Assembly (NCBI GenBank): GCA_016794925.1
Contig: JAEUIW010000006.1
Span: forward strand, 62,001-126,000
Reading direction: 5' to 3'
Length of the DNA stretch: 64,000 nucleotides
From: Phycisphaerae bacterium
GTDB lineage: Bacteria > Planctomycetota > Phycisphaerae > Phycisphaerales > UBA1924
The number at the start of each line of letters is the position of its first letter. Positions within the stretch are counted from its first letter, which is position 1. Positions 19,925 through 28,369 of the stretch are shown here, one piece after another. A program made the translations under genes and the position numbers. Below the pieces are notes generated by a model. The model was not told the origin of the DNA and searched no databases. It worked only from the letters and a program-made list of their open reading frames with translations.

Positions 19925-22411
19925 TCAGCGGGCGTCCGGGGCGGGCGCGTCGAGAGGGTACACCCAACGGACGAAGGTCCGCCCGCGGGATTCACACTCG
20001 GCCCCGTCGACACGGATGGGCACCGGCCCGGGCCGATCGGTGATGTGTCCAAGAACGATCAGGCATGGTTGCGACGCCCACAGTGACAGGTCCAGCCCGT
20101 GTGTCGCCTGGCGGCGTGCGAGCGGGTCGCTGCGCGTGTCGCGGTAGTCGGGCGGTTCCAACAGGCTGAAGAACGTCATGGCGCTGAGCCGCGCAGCCAG
20201 GTCGCGAGATGGGCGGTCCGGATCACGCTGAGGGCGAGGGGCGTACGGATCGTCCGGCGCGGCCGCGAGCGAGGCCAGATACTCGGCCAGGCCCGTGATC
20301 TGGCTGGCGCGGCGGCCGAACTGCGCGTCGATCACCATCGGTTCGCCCGGCCTCCAGGGATCCGGCAGCTTCACGGCGCTGGCCTCGACTGGGAGCACGG
20401 CGGCGGGAGCGTGCAGGCGCGCCTGGCGCCGCACCAGCACCAGGGTCACGTCCTCAAGCGGGCCGGGCAGGTCATGCACGATGCTCCCGTGGATCTCCCA
20501 TGAGCGTTCATCCGCGGCTCGTGACTCGCGCTCGATCAGGGCTATCTCATGCCCGACACCTGCTTCGGCATTCGTCGCGGGCCGAACGGTTTTCCAGATC
20601 GGTCCGCCGGCCCAGTCGGCCTGGATCTGCTTGACGGTGGAACGAGCAGGAACCGTCATCGAGTCGGGTTGCCTCGAATCGACCGAATACCCGCGGGCAT
20701 CGGCGTACGAACCCACACCCGCCGACGGCCCGGATGCGCCACCGAGTTCGAGCTCCCAACTGGCCAGCGCGTTGTGCCAACTCACCTCCCCGCCCGGTTC
20801 GGGTGCGATGTCGATTCGCTGCTCTCCGTAGCGAGGCAGCAGAACGCTCATCCAGGCACGGGCCCGCTCGGTCGGTTGCCCGTACACATGATCGAGGACC
20901 GTGAGGTGCTGAACCTCGACGCGCCGCGGCTTGAGCATGCTGGCGCCGCCCCACGCGACACCGGTAAAAACCGCTGCGCTGAGCACGAACCAGAGCCACG
21001 AGTGCTGCTTGAGACCTCGCCGTCGCAGGGCCGAATAGCCGAGCGGTCCGGCGACCAGCCAATACACCGCGAACACGCCGAACGCCAGCAGCACCCCCGC
21101 GGCCGCACGGGCCTGCTTGGCGATCTCCCCGCGCAGGCCTTCGTCGAGACGAATAGGCACACGACCATCAAAGAAGGCACCGGTCGTTTGTCGCAGCTTT
21201 GCGAGTTCGTCGGCGGTCTTGAGTTCGCCGCGACGCCCCAGCACACGGTTCCAGAACACGTCCGGTTCGATGGCGCGCGCCGCGTTGAGCGATCGGCCGG
21301 TGAGGTCAAGTCCGATGAGCGTCACGGCGCCCACGCCCGTCGCGCGACGCACCACCACGCATTCGTCCTCGGCGTCCTTGAGCACGACGCGGGCATCCTG
21401 CGCGTTCGCTTCGGGCAACCGTTGGAACACGTGCAGGACTCCCATTCCGGGAAGCACGAGATTGGAATCACGGTTCAGCAGCTTGCGGTACCGATCGGGC
21501 GGGACGCCCTCCACGCGGGTGACCCCTACCACCGGCATGATCGACCGCAAGGGATTGCCCGTCGGGTTCGTCCACGCCTGTCCTGCCGGTGGTAGCACGG
21601 CGATCAAATGACCCCCGCGCCGCACCCACTCACGGACCGCCTCGGCTTGTGCTTCGGACAGATCCGCCGGCTCGCCATCACCGCCCGAAGCGGACCAGAC
21701 GATGCACTCGAACGGGGCCAGTCCCATCCACCGGTCGGGCAGATCGGCGGGGCGCAACCCAGCGACGAGTTCCGTCAGCTCGTGCCCGGTAGCCAGATGC
21801 TCCGTCGTTACCGCGTTGCCCCGCACACCGAGCAACTCCAGTCCCATTGTCTGCCGGCCAATGACGGCCAGGATTCCACTGGTGCTCGGAATGGCGCCCG
21901 CGAGCCGGTGCTGCACGCCCCCGATGAGTTTCCCCGCGCTGAATCGACTGGGCCGAGTGCCGGCCCCCACCGACGACGTGTCGTTGGCCTTGGCCTCGAT
22001 CGCGGCATGAGCCGAAATCGTGACGACGGAGTTGCCATCGAATCGGCTGGGCAGGCGCCCGTAGAGCCATGTTCGTTGCTTGACACCGGGGTTCGGCACG
22101 ATCACCCTCTCGTACCAGGCCGAATCTCCATCGGCGTCGGGCACGTCCAGTCGAATCACCACTTCGCGAAATGCGTCGGACCGCTGCGCGACCTCAACCT
22201 GCACGCCGAACCAGTCGCCCGGGCGGCACTTGCCGCCCACGCCGAACTGAACCACACCGACCGACACCTCACCCGTACCCATGGGCGGTGCCGGCGCGGC
22301 TGCCTGAGCCGGGCTCACCGATTCGGGGTTCTCCTGCGCGCGGGCCGCCGGCGAACCCCCGTAGAGGATGGTCAGGCAGACACCGGTCAGGGCCGCGATG
22401 AGGCTCCGCAC
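19925..22411 (-). CDS. Large exported/membrane protein with a glutamine-amidotransferase-like domain
   Basis: The 828-residue protein starts with a signal peptide (LIAALTGVCLTILYGG) and a beta-rich N-terminal domain. A segment with EAVREWVRRGGHLIAVLPP looks like the Rossmann-like fold seen in GldG/DUF4350-type ABC accessory proteins. Two closely spaced membrane helices lie in the middle (AAGVLLAFGVFAVYWLVAGPLGY and WLWFVLSAAVFTGVAWG), and the C-terminal 280 residues are again soluble. Planctomycetes often encode such proteins next to ABC ATPases. Here it precedes the ATPase gene by 26 bases, so it may be the membrane-bound partner. No enzymatic residue is identified. Confidence 0.72.
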   Translation of the reverse strand: MRSLIAALTGVCLTILYGGSPAARAQENPESVSPAQAAAPAPPMGTGEVSVGVVQFGVGGKCRPGDWFGVQVEVAQRSDAFREVVIRLDVPDADGDSAWYERVIVPNPGVKQRTWLYGRLPSRFDGNSVVTISAHAAIEAKANDTSSVGAGTRPSRFSAGKLIGGVQHRLAGAIPSTSGILAVIGRQTMGLELLGVRGNAVTTEHLATGHELTELVAGLRPADLPDRWMGLAPFECIVWSASGGDGEPADLSEAQAEAVREWVRRGGHLIAVLPPAGQAWTNPTGNPLRSIMPVVGVTRVEGVPPDRYRKLLNRDSNLVLPGMGVLHVFQRLPEANAQDARVVLKDAEDECVVVRRATGVGAVTLIGLDLTGRSLNAARAIEPDVFWNRVLGRRGELKTADELAKLRQTTGAFFDGRVPIRLDEGLRGEIAKQARAAAGVLLAFGVFAVYWLVAGPLGYSALRRRGLKQHSWLWFVLSAAVFTGVAWGGASMLKPRRVEVQHLTVLDHVYGQPTERARAWMSVLLPRYGEQRIDIAPEPGGEVSWHNALASWELELGGASGPSAGVGSYADARGYSVDSRQPDSMTVPARSTVKQIQADWAGGPIWKTVRPATNAEAGVGHEIALIERESRAADERSWEIHGSIVHDLPGPLEDVTLVLVRRQARLHAPAAVLPVEASAVKLPDPWRPGEPMVIDAQFGRRASQITGLAEYLASLAAAPDDPYAPRPQRDPDRPSRDLAARLSAMTFFSLLEPPDYRDTRSDPLARRQATHGLDLSLWASQPCLIVLGHITDRPGPVPIRVDGAECESRGRTFVRWVYPLDAPAPDAR

Positions 22412-22479
22412 GCGTCGATTCTACCGGACCTTGGATGGCTCGACTGAATCAGGGGCAAGTCCGGGTCGATGCTCAGGTC

Positions 22480-22713
22480 ATGCCCCTTTCCGATCCAGCC
22501 GCGGTCTTGGTCTTCGGTCTGGTCGCCCTTGCGGCGTCGGTGTCGATCCTGCACGCGATCACGTCGAGGTTGAAGCACCTCGCGGAGTTGCACGATCTCC
22601 GCCTGGCTGCGGCACGGGTCCGCAGCGAGTACCTCGCCCGACTCAAGCGCGAGCCGCCCCCCATGGTCGATCGGGAGCCATCGGCGCCGAACGAATCCGA
22701 ACTCCGTACGTAG
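22480..22713 (+). CDS. Small membrane protein with coiled-coil tail
   Basis: From the ATG at 22480 the frame gives 77 residues: an N-terminal membrane helix (AAVLVFGLVALAASVSIL) followed by a charged helical region rich in Leu, Ala, Arg and Glu (RLKHLAELHDLRLAAARVR) and a Pro/Glu-rich tail. An earlier ATG at 22435 would add 15 residues; neither start has a strong ribosome binding site. The gene is divergent from the 828-residue membrane protein and convergent with the M20 peptidase, with 11 bases between stops. The tidy helix-plus-coil layout suggests a real protein of unknown function. Confidence 0.5.
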   Translation: MPLSDPAAVLVFGLVALAASVSILHAITSRLKHLAELHDLRLAAARVRSEYLARLKREPPPMVDREPSAPNESELRT

Positions 22714-22724
22714 GGCAACGTGGG

Positions 22725-24176
22725 CTACGCGCCGAGCAGTTCGCCGATAAACGCGGCGTGACTCTTCGTTCCCATCTCGAAGCAATCGATTTCGAATTTC
22801 TCGTTCGGACTATGCACGCGATCATCGTCCAGACCGAAGCCCATGAAAATCGTGTCGATACCGAGTTTGTCCTTGAGCATGCCCGCAACCGGGATCGATC
22901 CGCCGCTCTTGATCAGGGCGGGCGTCTTGCCCGTAGCCTTCTTGATCGCGCCGCGTGCGGCACGCATCGCGGGGCTGTCAATCGGGGTGGTGACGCCGAA
23001 GCCGCCGTGGAGATCGGACAACTCCCAGCGGCATCCCGGGGGTGTGCGGTCCCGGCACCACTTGAAGAACGCCTTGCTGACTCTCGCGGGATCCTGATTC
23101 GCAACGAGCCGGAACGACACCTTCGCGGACGCGTGGGCGGCGATCACGGTCTTCGCGCCCTTGCCGATGTACCCGCCATGGATCCCGTTGATCTCCGCGG
23201 TCGGCCGGCCCCATTCACGCTCCATGGCCGTGAAGCCGTGCTCGCCGATGTCCGCGGCGGGCGGCAGACCGATCTTCTTGAGCGCCGCCCTGCTGTTGAA
23301 CTTGAGCGCCTTCCAGTTGGAACGCTCCTGTTTCGTGAGCGGCGCAACCGCGTCGTAGAAGCCCGGGATCGTGACCCGGCGCTTCTTGTCGTGAAGCTGT
23401 GCGAGAACCCGCGCGAGCTCCGTAATGGGGTTCGGACACCGCCCCCCCCAGAGCCCGCTGTGCAGGTCCTGATTCGCGGCGTGAAGCGTGATCTCGGTGT
23501 ACGCCAACCCGCGCACACCGTAGGTAATCGCCGGCTTGCCGCGTCCGAGCATCCCGGTATCGGAGATCAGACAGACGTCCGCCGCGCCAAGGTCCTTCTT
23601 GCGTGACCGGACAAACCGCTCGAGGTTGACCGACCCGGTCTCCTCCTCCCCCTCGAGAAGAACCGTGAACTTCACGCCCGCGGCGGGCTTGCCGGTTGCG
23701 GCCTTCCACGCGCGCAGGGCCTCGATGAACATCATGACCTGGCCTTTGTCGTCAACCGCGCCGCGAGCGACGATGCGCTTGCCACCCTCCTCGCCCTTGC
23801 GGGCGTCGCGAAGAACGGGCTGGAATGGATCGGACTCCCACAGGTTCAGCGGATCGCACGGCTGCACGTCGTAGTGCCCGTAGAAGAGCACATGCGGACC
23901 CTTGTACGACCGATCCCCTTCACACCTTGCCAGGACGATGGGGTGCCCTCCCCCCTTGGACAGGTCGCCAGGGTGCGCGGCGTCGCCTGTCGGACAGACC
24001 TCGACGGTGAGGCCGCATTCGCGGAGTTGCGCTGCGGCCCAATCCGCGGCAGCTCGACAATGCGACGCATACGCCGGATCGGTCGAGATGCTCGGGATTT
24101 TCAACCACTCGATGAGTCGAGCGATCGAATCGGCGGAGGACGCGGATACATGAGTGAACGCGGCGGAGGTGGTCAT
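22725..24176 (-). CDS. M20/M28-family dipeptidase
   Basis: The 483-residue metallopeptidase belongs to the M20 dipeptidase/carnosinase-like branch. Zinc-binding motifs are in order: GHYDVQP, GAVDDKGQ, EGEEETGS, SDTG and, near the C-terminus, DDRVHSPNEKF, which carries the last ligand His. The dimerisation domain lies between about residues 220 and 390, including NQDLHSGLWGG. Length and motifs fit cytosolic dipeptidases acting on dipeptides or acyl amino acids. No signal peptide is present. It is followed at 53 bases by the gene of a small CxxC membrane protein on the same strand. Confidence 0.93.
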   Translation of the reverse strand: MTTSAAFTHVSASSADSIARLIEWLKIPSISTDPAYASHCRAAADWAAAQLRECGLTVEVCPTGDAAHPGDLSKGGGHPIVLARCEGDRSYKGPHVLFYGHYDVQPCDPLNLWESDPFQPVLRDARKGEEGGKRIVARGAVDDKGQVMMFIEALRAWKAATGKPAAGVKFTVLLEGEEETGSVNLERFVRSRKKDLGAADVCLISDTGMLGRGKPAITYGVRGLAYTEITLHAANQDLHSGLWGGRCPNPITELARVLAQLHDKKRRVTIPGFYDAVAPLTKQERSNWKALKFNSRAALKKIGLPPAADIGEHGFTAMEREWGRPTAEINGIHGGYIGKGAKTVIAAHASAKVSFRLVANQDPARVSKAFFKWCRDRTPPGCRWELSDLHGGFGVTTPIDSPAMRAARGAIKKATGKTPALIKSGGSIPVAGMLKDKLGIDTIFMGFGLDDDRVHSPNEKFEIDCFEMGTKSHAAFIGELLGA

Positions 24177-24229
24177 GTGCCGATCGTACCCTCAATTGCT
24201 CGGCCCGCCGATGGTCAGATCCCGACCCA

Positions 24230-24682
24230 TCATCCAGCCATTTTCTTCTGCAACTCGACGAACATCTCGGTCGGAGGCATGGGATTATGTCGCACCACCT
24301 TCCGTCCACAGTCCGGGCACGTAGTATCGCCGCTCTCGCCGAGATATGTCTTGAGCAGCACCCACGTCGGCTCGAGCTTCACCCGACCGTCGGCGGTCCA
24401 ATAGCAGGCCTCGGCGGGGTAGAGCGTGCTCTTGCCCGTGCCGGGATGCGGCCACGGGTAAATCGTCCCCTCTTTGATCGGATGGTCCCGGAAAGGCTGG
24501 AGCGTCTCTGAGTCGATCAGGTTCCGTCGCTTCGAGTCGTACGCAGGGTCGCCCGCGCCGGGCCAGACCGTGCGGGCGAGCAGGAACCCGGAAAATCCGA
24601 AGGCCGCCAACGCGATGCCGATCATGACGAGCGTGCGTTTGTCCACAGCGCCGGTGCGTCTGGCTCGACTGAAGATACTCAA
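24230..24682 (-). CDS. Small membrane-anchored protein with CxxC motif
   Basis: A TTG at 24682, preceded by AGGGAG six bases away, gives 150 residues with one N-terminal membrane helix (LVMIGIALAAFGFSGFLLA) and a soluble domain. The soluble part has a single Cys (EACYW) and a C-terminal CxxC in TCPDCGRKVV that may form a small zinc site. The nearest ATG in frame is at 24625, but it falls within the helix. The gene lies 71 bases downstream of a pseudopilin gene on the same strand and could be co-transcribed with it. I recognise no family. Confidence 0.6.
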   Translation of the reverse strand: MSIFSRARRTGAVDKRTLVMIGIALAAFGFSGFLLARTVWPGAGDPAYDSKRRNLIDSETLQPFRDHPIKEGTIYPWPHPGTGKSTLYPAEACYWTADGRVKLEPTWVLLKTYLGESGDTTCPDCGRKVVRHNPMPPTEMFVELQKKMAG

Positions 24683-24753
24683 CGCTCGCTCCCTGCCGCA
24701 GCGGCTCGATCGAGGGGGACCGATACACCGGCTCCGGCGCCGTCCACACGCCC

Positions 24754-25908
24754 TCAAGGGACGTTGTAGGCCGAGCCGCCATCGCCCATTTTGTTCGCGA
24801 AATTCTTCTTCGTGTACTCCCACGTGCTATTACGGAAGTTCAGAAGCCGCGTGTTGGTCGGGAACCAGAAATCGGGGTTCGTGGCCTCGCCGTCGTTGTA
24901 CGCCTGCACGTGACCGTCAAAGAACGCCATATTTCCCGTCACGAAGCCGTCCAAGACTTCAGCTGAGGAGCGAGCCGGGGTGTGACGGAAGGCGTAGCGG
25001 CGGCGGTCCACGAACAGGTTCGGAAACTGATTCGCCAGCGATCGGCCTGGCTCCCCCGGCGCGGCGAAACGATTGAGCTCCTTGCTCTGATTCTGCCACG
25101 CTCCAACACCTCCGAACCCGCCGCCGTACCCCGCGGACGGTCCGCAATCGAAATCCGGATCATCGTTGCGCGACTCGGACGCATACCGGTGTCCCTCGAA
25201 CAAAGCGACCTTCATGTGGGCCGACCCGACGCGGTGGAGCATCGGCCTGTACCCGCGTCGATCGATATTCGGCTTGCGGTCGTTGGTGCCGAAGGGGCTG
25301 CCATCCTCGGTCGAACTGAACTGCGTGGACATGTTGTACGACAGCATCCGACCGGCCTTGAATCCGGTGGTGCCCCCGTCGCTGTTCTCCCATGGCACCG
25401 ACGTGATCTTGTTCGACGGGCAGTAGACCAGATCCGTCTCCGTGTACCACGCGAAGCGCTGTCCACGGTCTTTCTGGGATGCGTCGATCGTCCCCGGGAT
25501 TTCTCCCGCACCTCGAATTCCCGTGAGCGCCAAAATCGGGCCGACCCAGTCCCAGGTCTGCATGGCGATGCCGTTGTAGTAGGCGTCGGTGGTCTTGTAA
25601 TATCCGTAAATGTTGGTCTTGCTCTGATCCGCCTGAATCGGCAGCAACCCCCATCCGCTCGTCGCGGGCGAACCGGGCAGGTACTCCTTGTTGTCCGACC
25701 CGTAGCCAGCCATCCCCTTCGCGAGTTGGCCCAGATTGCTCGCGCACACCACCCCGCGAGCCGCGTCACGTGCTTTTCCAAGGGTGGGAAGAAGAATGCT
25801 CACCAGAAGGGCGACGATCGCCACCACGACCAGGAGCTCGATAAGCGTGAACCCACGCCGCCCATCAGGCTCAGGCTTCACGCACCGCTTCGCGCCGCGA
25901 ATCGCCAT
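24754..25908 (-). CDS. Pseudopilin-like protein with prepilin cleavage motif
   Basis: The 384-residue protein carries a type IV prepilin signal near the N-terminus: [19 protein letters not shown], with cleavage expected before the Phe and Glu at +5. The C-terminal region ends with [13 protein letters not shown], the H-x9-DG-type motif found in the many planctomycete pseudopilin-like proteins. AAAGGGA precedes the ATG at 25908; an earlier ATG at 25947 has less support. Such proteins are processed by prepilin peptidase and are thought to sit in the cytoplasmic membrane or extend outward; their function is largely unknown. No assembly gene adjoins it. Confidence 0.88.
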   Translation of the reverse strand: MAIRGAKRCVKPEPDGRRGFTLIELLVVVAIVALLVSILLPTLGKARDAARGVVCASNLGQLAKGMAGYGSDNKEYLPGSPATSGWGLLPIQADQSKTNIYGYYKTTDAYYNGIAMQTWDWVGPILALTGIRGAGEIPGTIDASQKDRGQRFAWYTETDLVYCPSNKITSVPWENSDGGTTGFKAGRMLSYNMSTQFSSTEDGSPFGTNDRKPNIDRRGYRPMLHRVGSAHMKVALFEGHRYASESRNDDPDFDCGPSAGYGGGFGGVGAWQNQSKELNRFAAPGEPGRSLANQFPNLFVDRRRYAFRHTPARSSAEVLDGFVTGNMAFFDGHVQAYNDGEATNPDFWFPTNTRLLNFRNSTWEYTKKNFANKMGDGGSAYNVP

Positions 25909-26039
25909 GGGTGTCCCTTTCGCCAGCGTCAGGGTGGCCTCTCCCACCTCTCCCTAGTTGACGTGAACACGAGTTTATCACCTCAGGTCGGCCGCTTCCC
26001 GGGAGCTTCCGATCGACCAAAGCCGGTCACCGGCGATCT

Positions 26040-27494
26040 TCATCGTTCCTGAACTCGGAGTGACAAGTTATCCACAATGGGCGGTGTCGATCCCCGATCC
26101 GTACGCAATCCAATGAGCCGCGCCAACCACGTGGCGCTCAAGTCTGCGACCGCGAGCCCGCCGGCTCGGACGCCGAGGACCGCCTCCGCCGCGCGGTAGC
26201 CGCTGCGCGTCGCTCCCTCCATCGTGGCGGGCCACCCGGTCGCGCAATAGTCACCGGCCAGAATCAGACCACTGGGTCCGGTGGCCGCCGGACGAATCGC
26301 TTCCACTCCCGGGACCAACGCAAAGGTCGCGCGTTTCTCCTTGACCGCACGCGCGGCGAGCAACTGCGGGCCATTGACCGACTTCGAACCGCATGTAGGG
26401 TGCTCACTCCCCCATTTGTGTGGAAAACATGCATGAATATCCTGTAACACCCGGCGTGCGATTTCCTCCTCATCGAGCTCGATCCAGGCGTCCGCCGCGC
26501 TCACGACCGCATGGACGTCTCGCCCGTCCGCGCTCTTACGGAACAGCCACTGGGTCGGACGATCGACCAGCACCACGTGCGGGAGTTCGAGGACCGGACG
26601 ATCGAATGAAAGGTGAACGCCGAGAATCGGGCTGAACTCGAACCGCGCCAGCGGCGCAAATCTCGGATCCGCATCGAACAGCCCCGGCTCGATCGCGCGC
26701 GCCGCTCGCTCGACACTCAGGGCGCACACCACCCGATCGGCCCGGAACTCACGCCCGTCATTCGTCATGACGGACCCCGCCCCCACCCGCGTCACGCCGC
26801 AACCCAGCTCGACGCATCCTCCCGTCGACGCCAAGAGCTCCGCCGCGCCGTCGTACAGTCGCATGAGCGGCACCGTTGGAAGGCCGATACTCGCCGCCGC
26901 TGGGTGCGCGAAGAACCCCTCTTGGAACACCTGAATTGCCGCCGCGGCGCTGACACGTTCAACCGCCAGGTTGCACGCGCTGACAACCACCGGCGCCCAG
27001 AATCGCCGGACGAGATCGTCGGACTGGCCGAGTCGTGTCAGGAAGGTCCCGAAGGTCTCCGACTCGTGAGTTTGCCGTTCGGCGCACATGATGGCGCGGG
27101 CGGCGCGACCGAGTGCGAGCACGTCTCGGGAGCTCAGGAACTTCGCACGCAGCACCGATCCCGCGAAGTGCAGGGGCGCGGGGAGCAGCCCGGGGCGGAT
27201 GCGGCTCGTCCGGCCGCCGGACTCCACCCAGTGCTGCTCAACGGACCACCGAAAGAGATCGATCGAACCGAGCCGGCGCATCAGGTCGAGGTAATTGGTG
27301 CAACAGCCGAGGACGACGTGCTGGCAATTGTCCAGCCACATGCCGCTGCGCACATCCCGGAACGACGTGGCGCGGCCGCCGAGCTTCTTACGGGTCTCGA
27401 TCAGCCTCACGCGCACGCCGGCCGCCGCGAGCCGCACGGCGCACGCGATGCCGGCCACGCCCCCGCCAACCACGATGACCTCTTCCGCGGGCAT
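26040..27494 (-). CDS. hpnE: Hydroxysqualene dehydroxylase HpnE
   Basis: The 484-residue FAD-dependent enzyme catalyses the last step of the HpnCDE route to squalene, reducing hydroxysqualene. The dinucleotide motif VVGGGVAGIACAVRLA opens the protein and IETRKKLGGRATS follows. The HpnE-typical DNCQHVVLGCCTNYLDL block is at about 55-71. The C-terminal FAD contact LILAGDYCATGWPATMEGA is intact. It is known that planctomycetes can use HpnCDE instead of squalene synthase. HpnC and HpnD are not in the window, so this gene is detached from its usual partners. It is divergent from the AMP nucleosidase gene. Confidence 0.9.
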   Translation of the reverse strand: MPAEEVIVVGGGVAGIACAVRLAAAGVRVRLIETRKKLGGRATSFRDVRSGMWLDNCQHVVLGCCTNYLDLMRRLGSIDLFRWSVEQHWVESGGRTSRIRPGLLPAPLHFAGSVLRAKFLSSRDVLALGRAARAIMCAERQTHESETFGTFLTRLGQSDDLVRRFWAPVVVSACNLAVERVSAAAAIQVFQEGFFAHPAAASIGLPTVPLMRLYDGAAELLASTGGCVELGCGVTRVGAGSVMTNDGREFRADRVVCALSVERAARAIEPGLFDADPRFAPLARFEFSPILGVHLSFDRPVLELPHVVLVDRPTQWLFRKSADGRDVHAVVSAADAWIELDEEEIARRVLQDIHACFPHKWGSEHPTCGSKSVNGPQLLAARAVKEKRATFALVPGVEAIRPAATGPSGLILAGDYCATGWPATMEGATRSGYRAAEAVLGVRAGGLAVADLSATWLARLIGLRTDRGSTPPIVDNLSLRVQER

Positions 27495-27556
27495 GCGCGT
27501 CCATCATTGGCGCGACGGCGCGCTCGTCCCGTGGTCGGGCCGCCAAAGATCGTGCG

Positions 27557-28327
27557 ATGAAGACCAAGGTGGAGATCGTCCGCGACTGGTTGCCCCGCTA
27601 CACGGGGCGACCCCTGGACCACTTCGGCAGCTATGTTCTTCTCACGAATTTCACCGCGTACGTCGAAGCGTTCGCACGGCGCTTCGACGTCCCGGTGCTG
27701 GGGCTCGACCGCCCGATGCCATCGGCCACGGCGGAGGATCTGACCGTGCTCAATTTCGGCATGGGCTCGGCCATGGCCGCGACAACGATGGACCTTCTGT
27801 CCGCGGTGGAGCCCAAAGCGGTGCTCTTCCTCGGCAAGTGCGGCGGCTTGAAGAAGACCAAGGTGGGCGACTTCGTGCTTCCCATCGCGGCCATCCGTGG
27901 GGAGGGCACCAGCAACGAGTACATGCCGCCCGAGGTCCCCGCGCTGCCGAGCTTCCGCCTCCAGCTCGCGGTCTCGGAGGCAATTGTCCGGCACGATTGC
28001 GATTACTGGACCGGCACGGTCTACACGACAAATCGTCGGGTCTGGGAGCACGACGAGCCGTTCAAGGAGTACCTGCGTCGGATCCGCGCCATCGGGATCG
28101 ACATGGAAACGGCGACGATATTCCTGGTGGGGTTCACCAACTCGATCCCGAAGGGCGCGTTGCTGCTGGTCTCGGACAATCCGATGACGCCCGAGGGAGT
28201 CAAGACCGCCGTGAGCGACCGCCTCGTGAACGAACGCTTCGTCCAGCAGCACCTCGACATCGGCATCGAGGCGCTGATCGAGCTGCGCGATCGCGGCAAG
28301 AGCGTCAAGCACCTTCGCTTCGAGTAA
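27557..28327 (+). CDS. amn: AMP nucleosidase, short form
   Basis: The 256-residue enzyme hydrolyses AMP to adenine and ribose 5-phosphate. The nucleoside-phosphorylase-fold core is seen as LNFGMGSAMAATTMDLL, LFLGKCGGLKKTKVGDFVLP and the substrate-binding GIDMETATIF. The short form lacks the N-terminal domain of E. coli Amn (484 residues), as in Bacteroidetes and other short versions. It lies 62 bases from the divergent hpnE start and converges on fumC across a G-rich spacer. Confidence 0.9.
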   Translation: MKTKVEIVRDWLPRYTGRPLDHFGSYVLLTNFTAYVEAFARRFDVPVLGLDRPMPSATAEDLTVLNFGMGSAMAATTMDLLSAVEPKAVLFLGKCGGLKKTKVGDFVLPIAAIRGEGTSNEYMPPEVPALPSFRLQLAVSEAIVRHDCDYWTGTVYTTNRRVWEHDEPFKEYLRRIRAIGIDMETATIFLVGFTNSIPKGALLLVSDNPMTPEGVKTAVSDRLVNERFVQQHLDIGIEALIELRDRGKSVKHLRFE

Positions 28328-28331
28328 CGCC

Positions 28332-28354
28332 GGGGGGGACGGGGGGCGGGGGGG
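28332..28354 (+). repeat. Guanine-tract region between amn and fumC
   Basis: Three runs of 7, 6 and 7 G separated by AC and C lie just after the amn stop. The region could form a G-quadruplex in the amn 3' transcript or on the DNA strand, but this is only inferred from sequence. Confidence 0.5.
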
Positions 28355-28369
28355 CACCCACTCCCGGGT

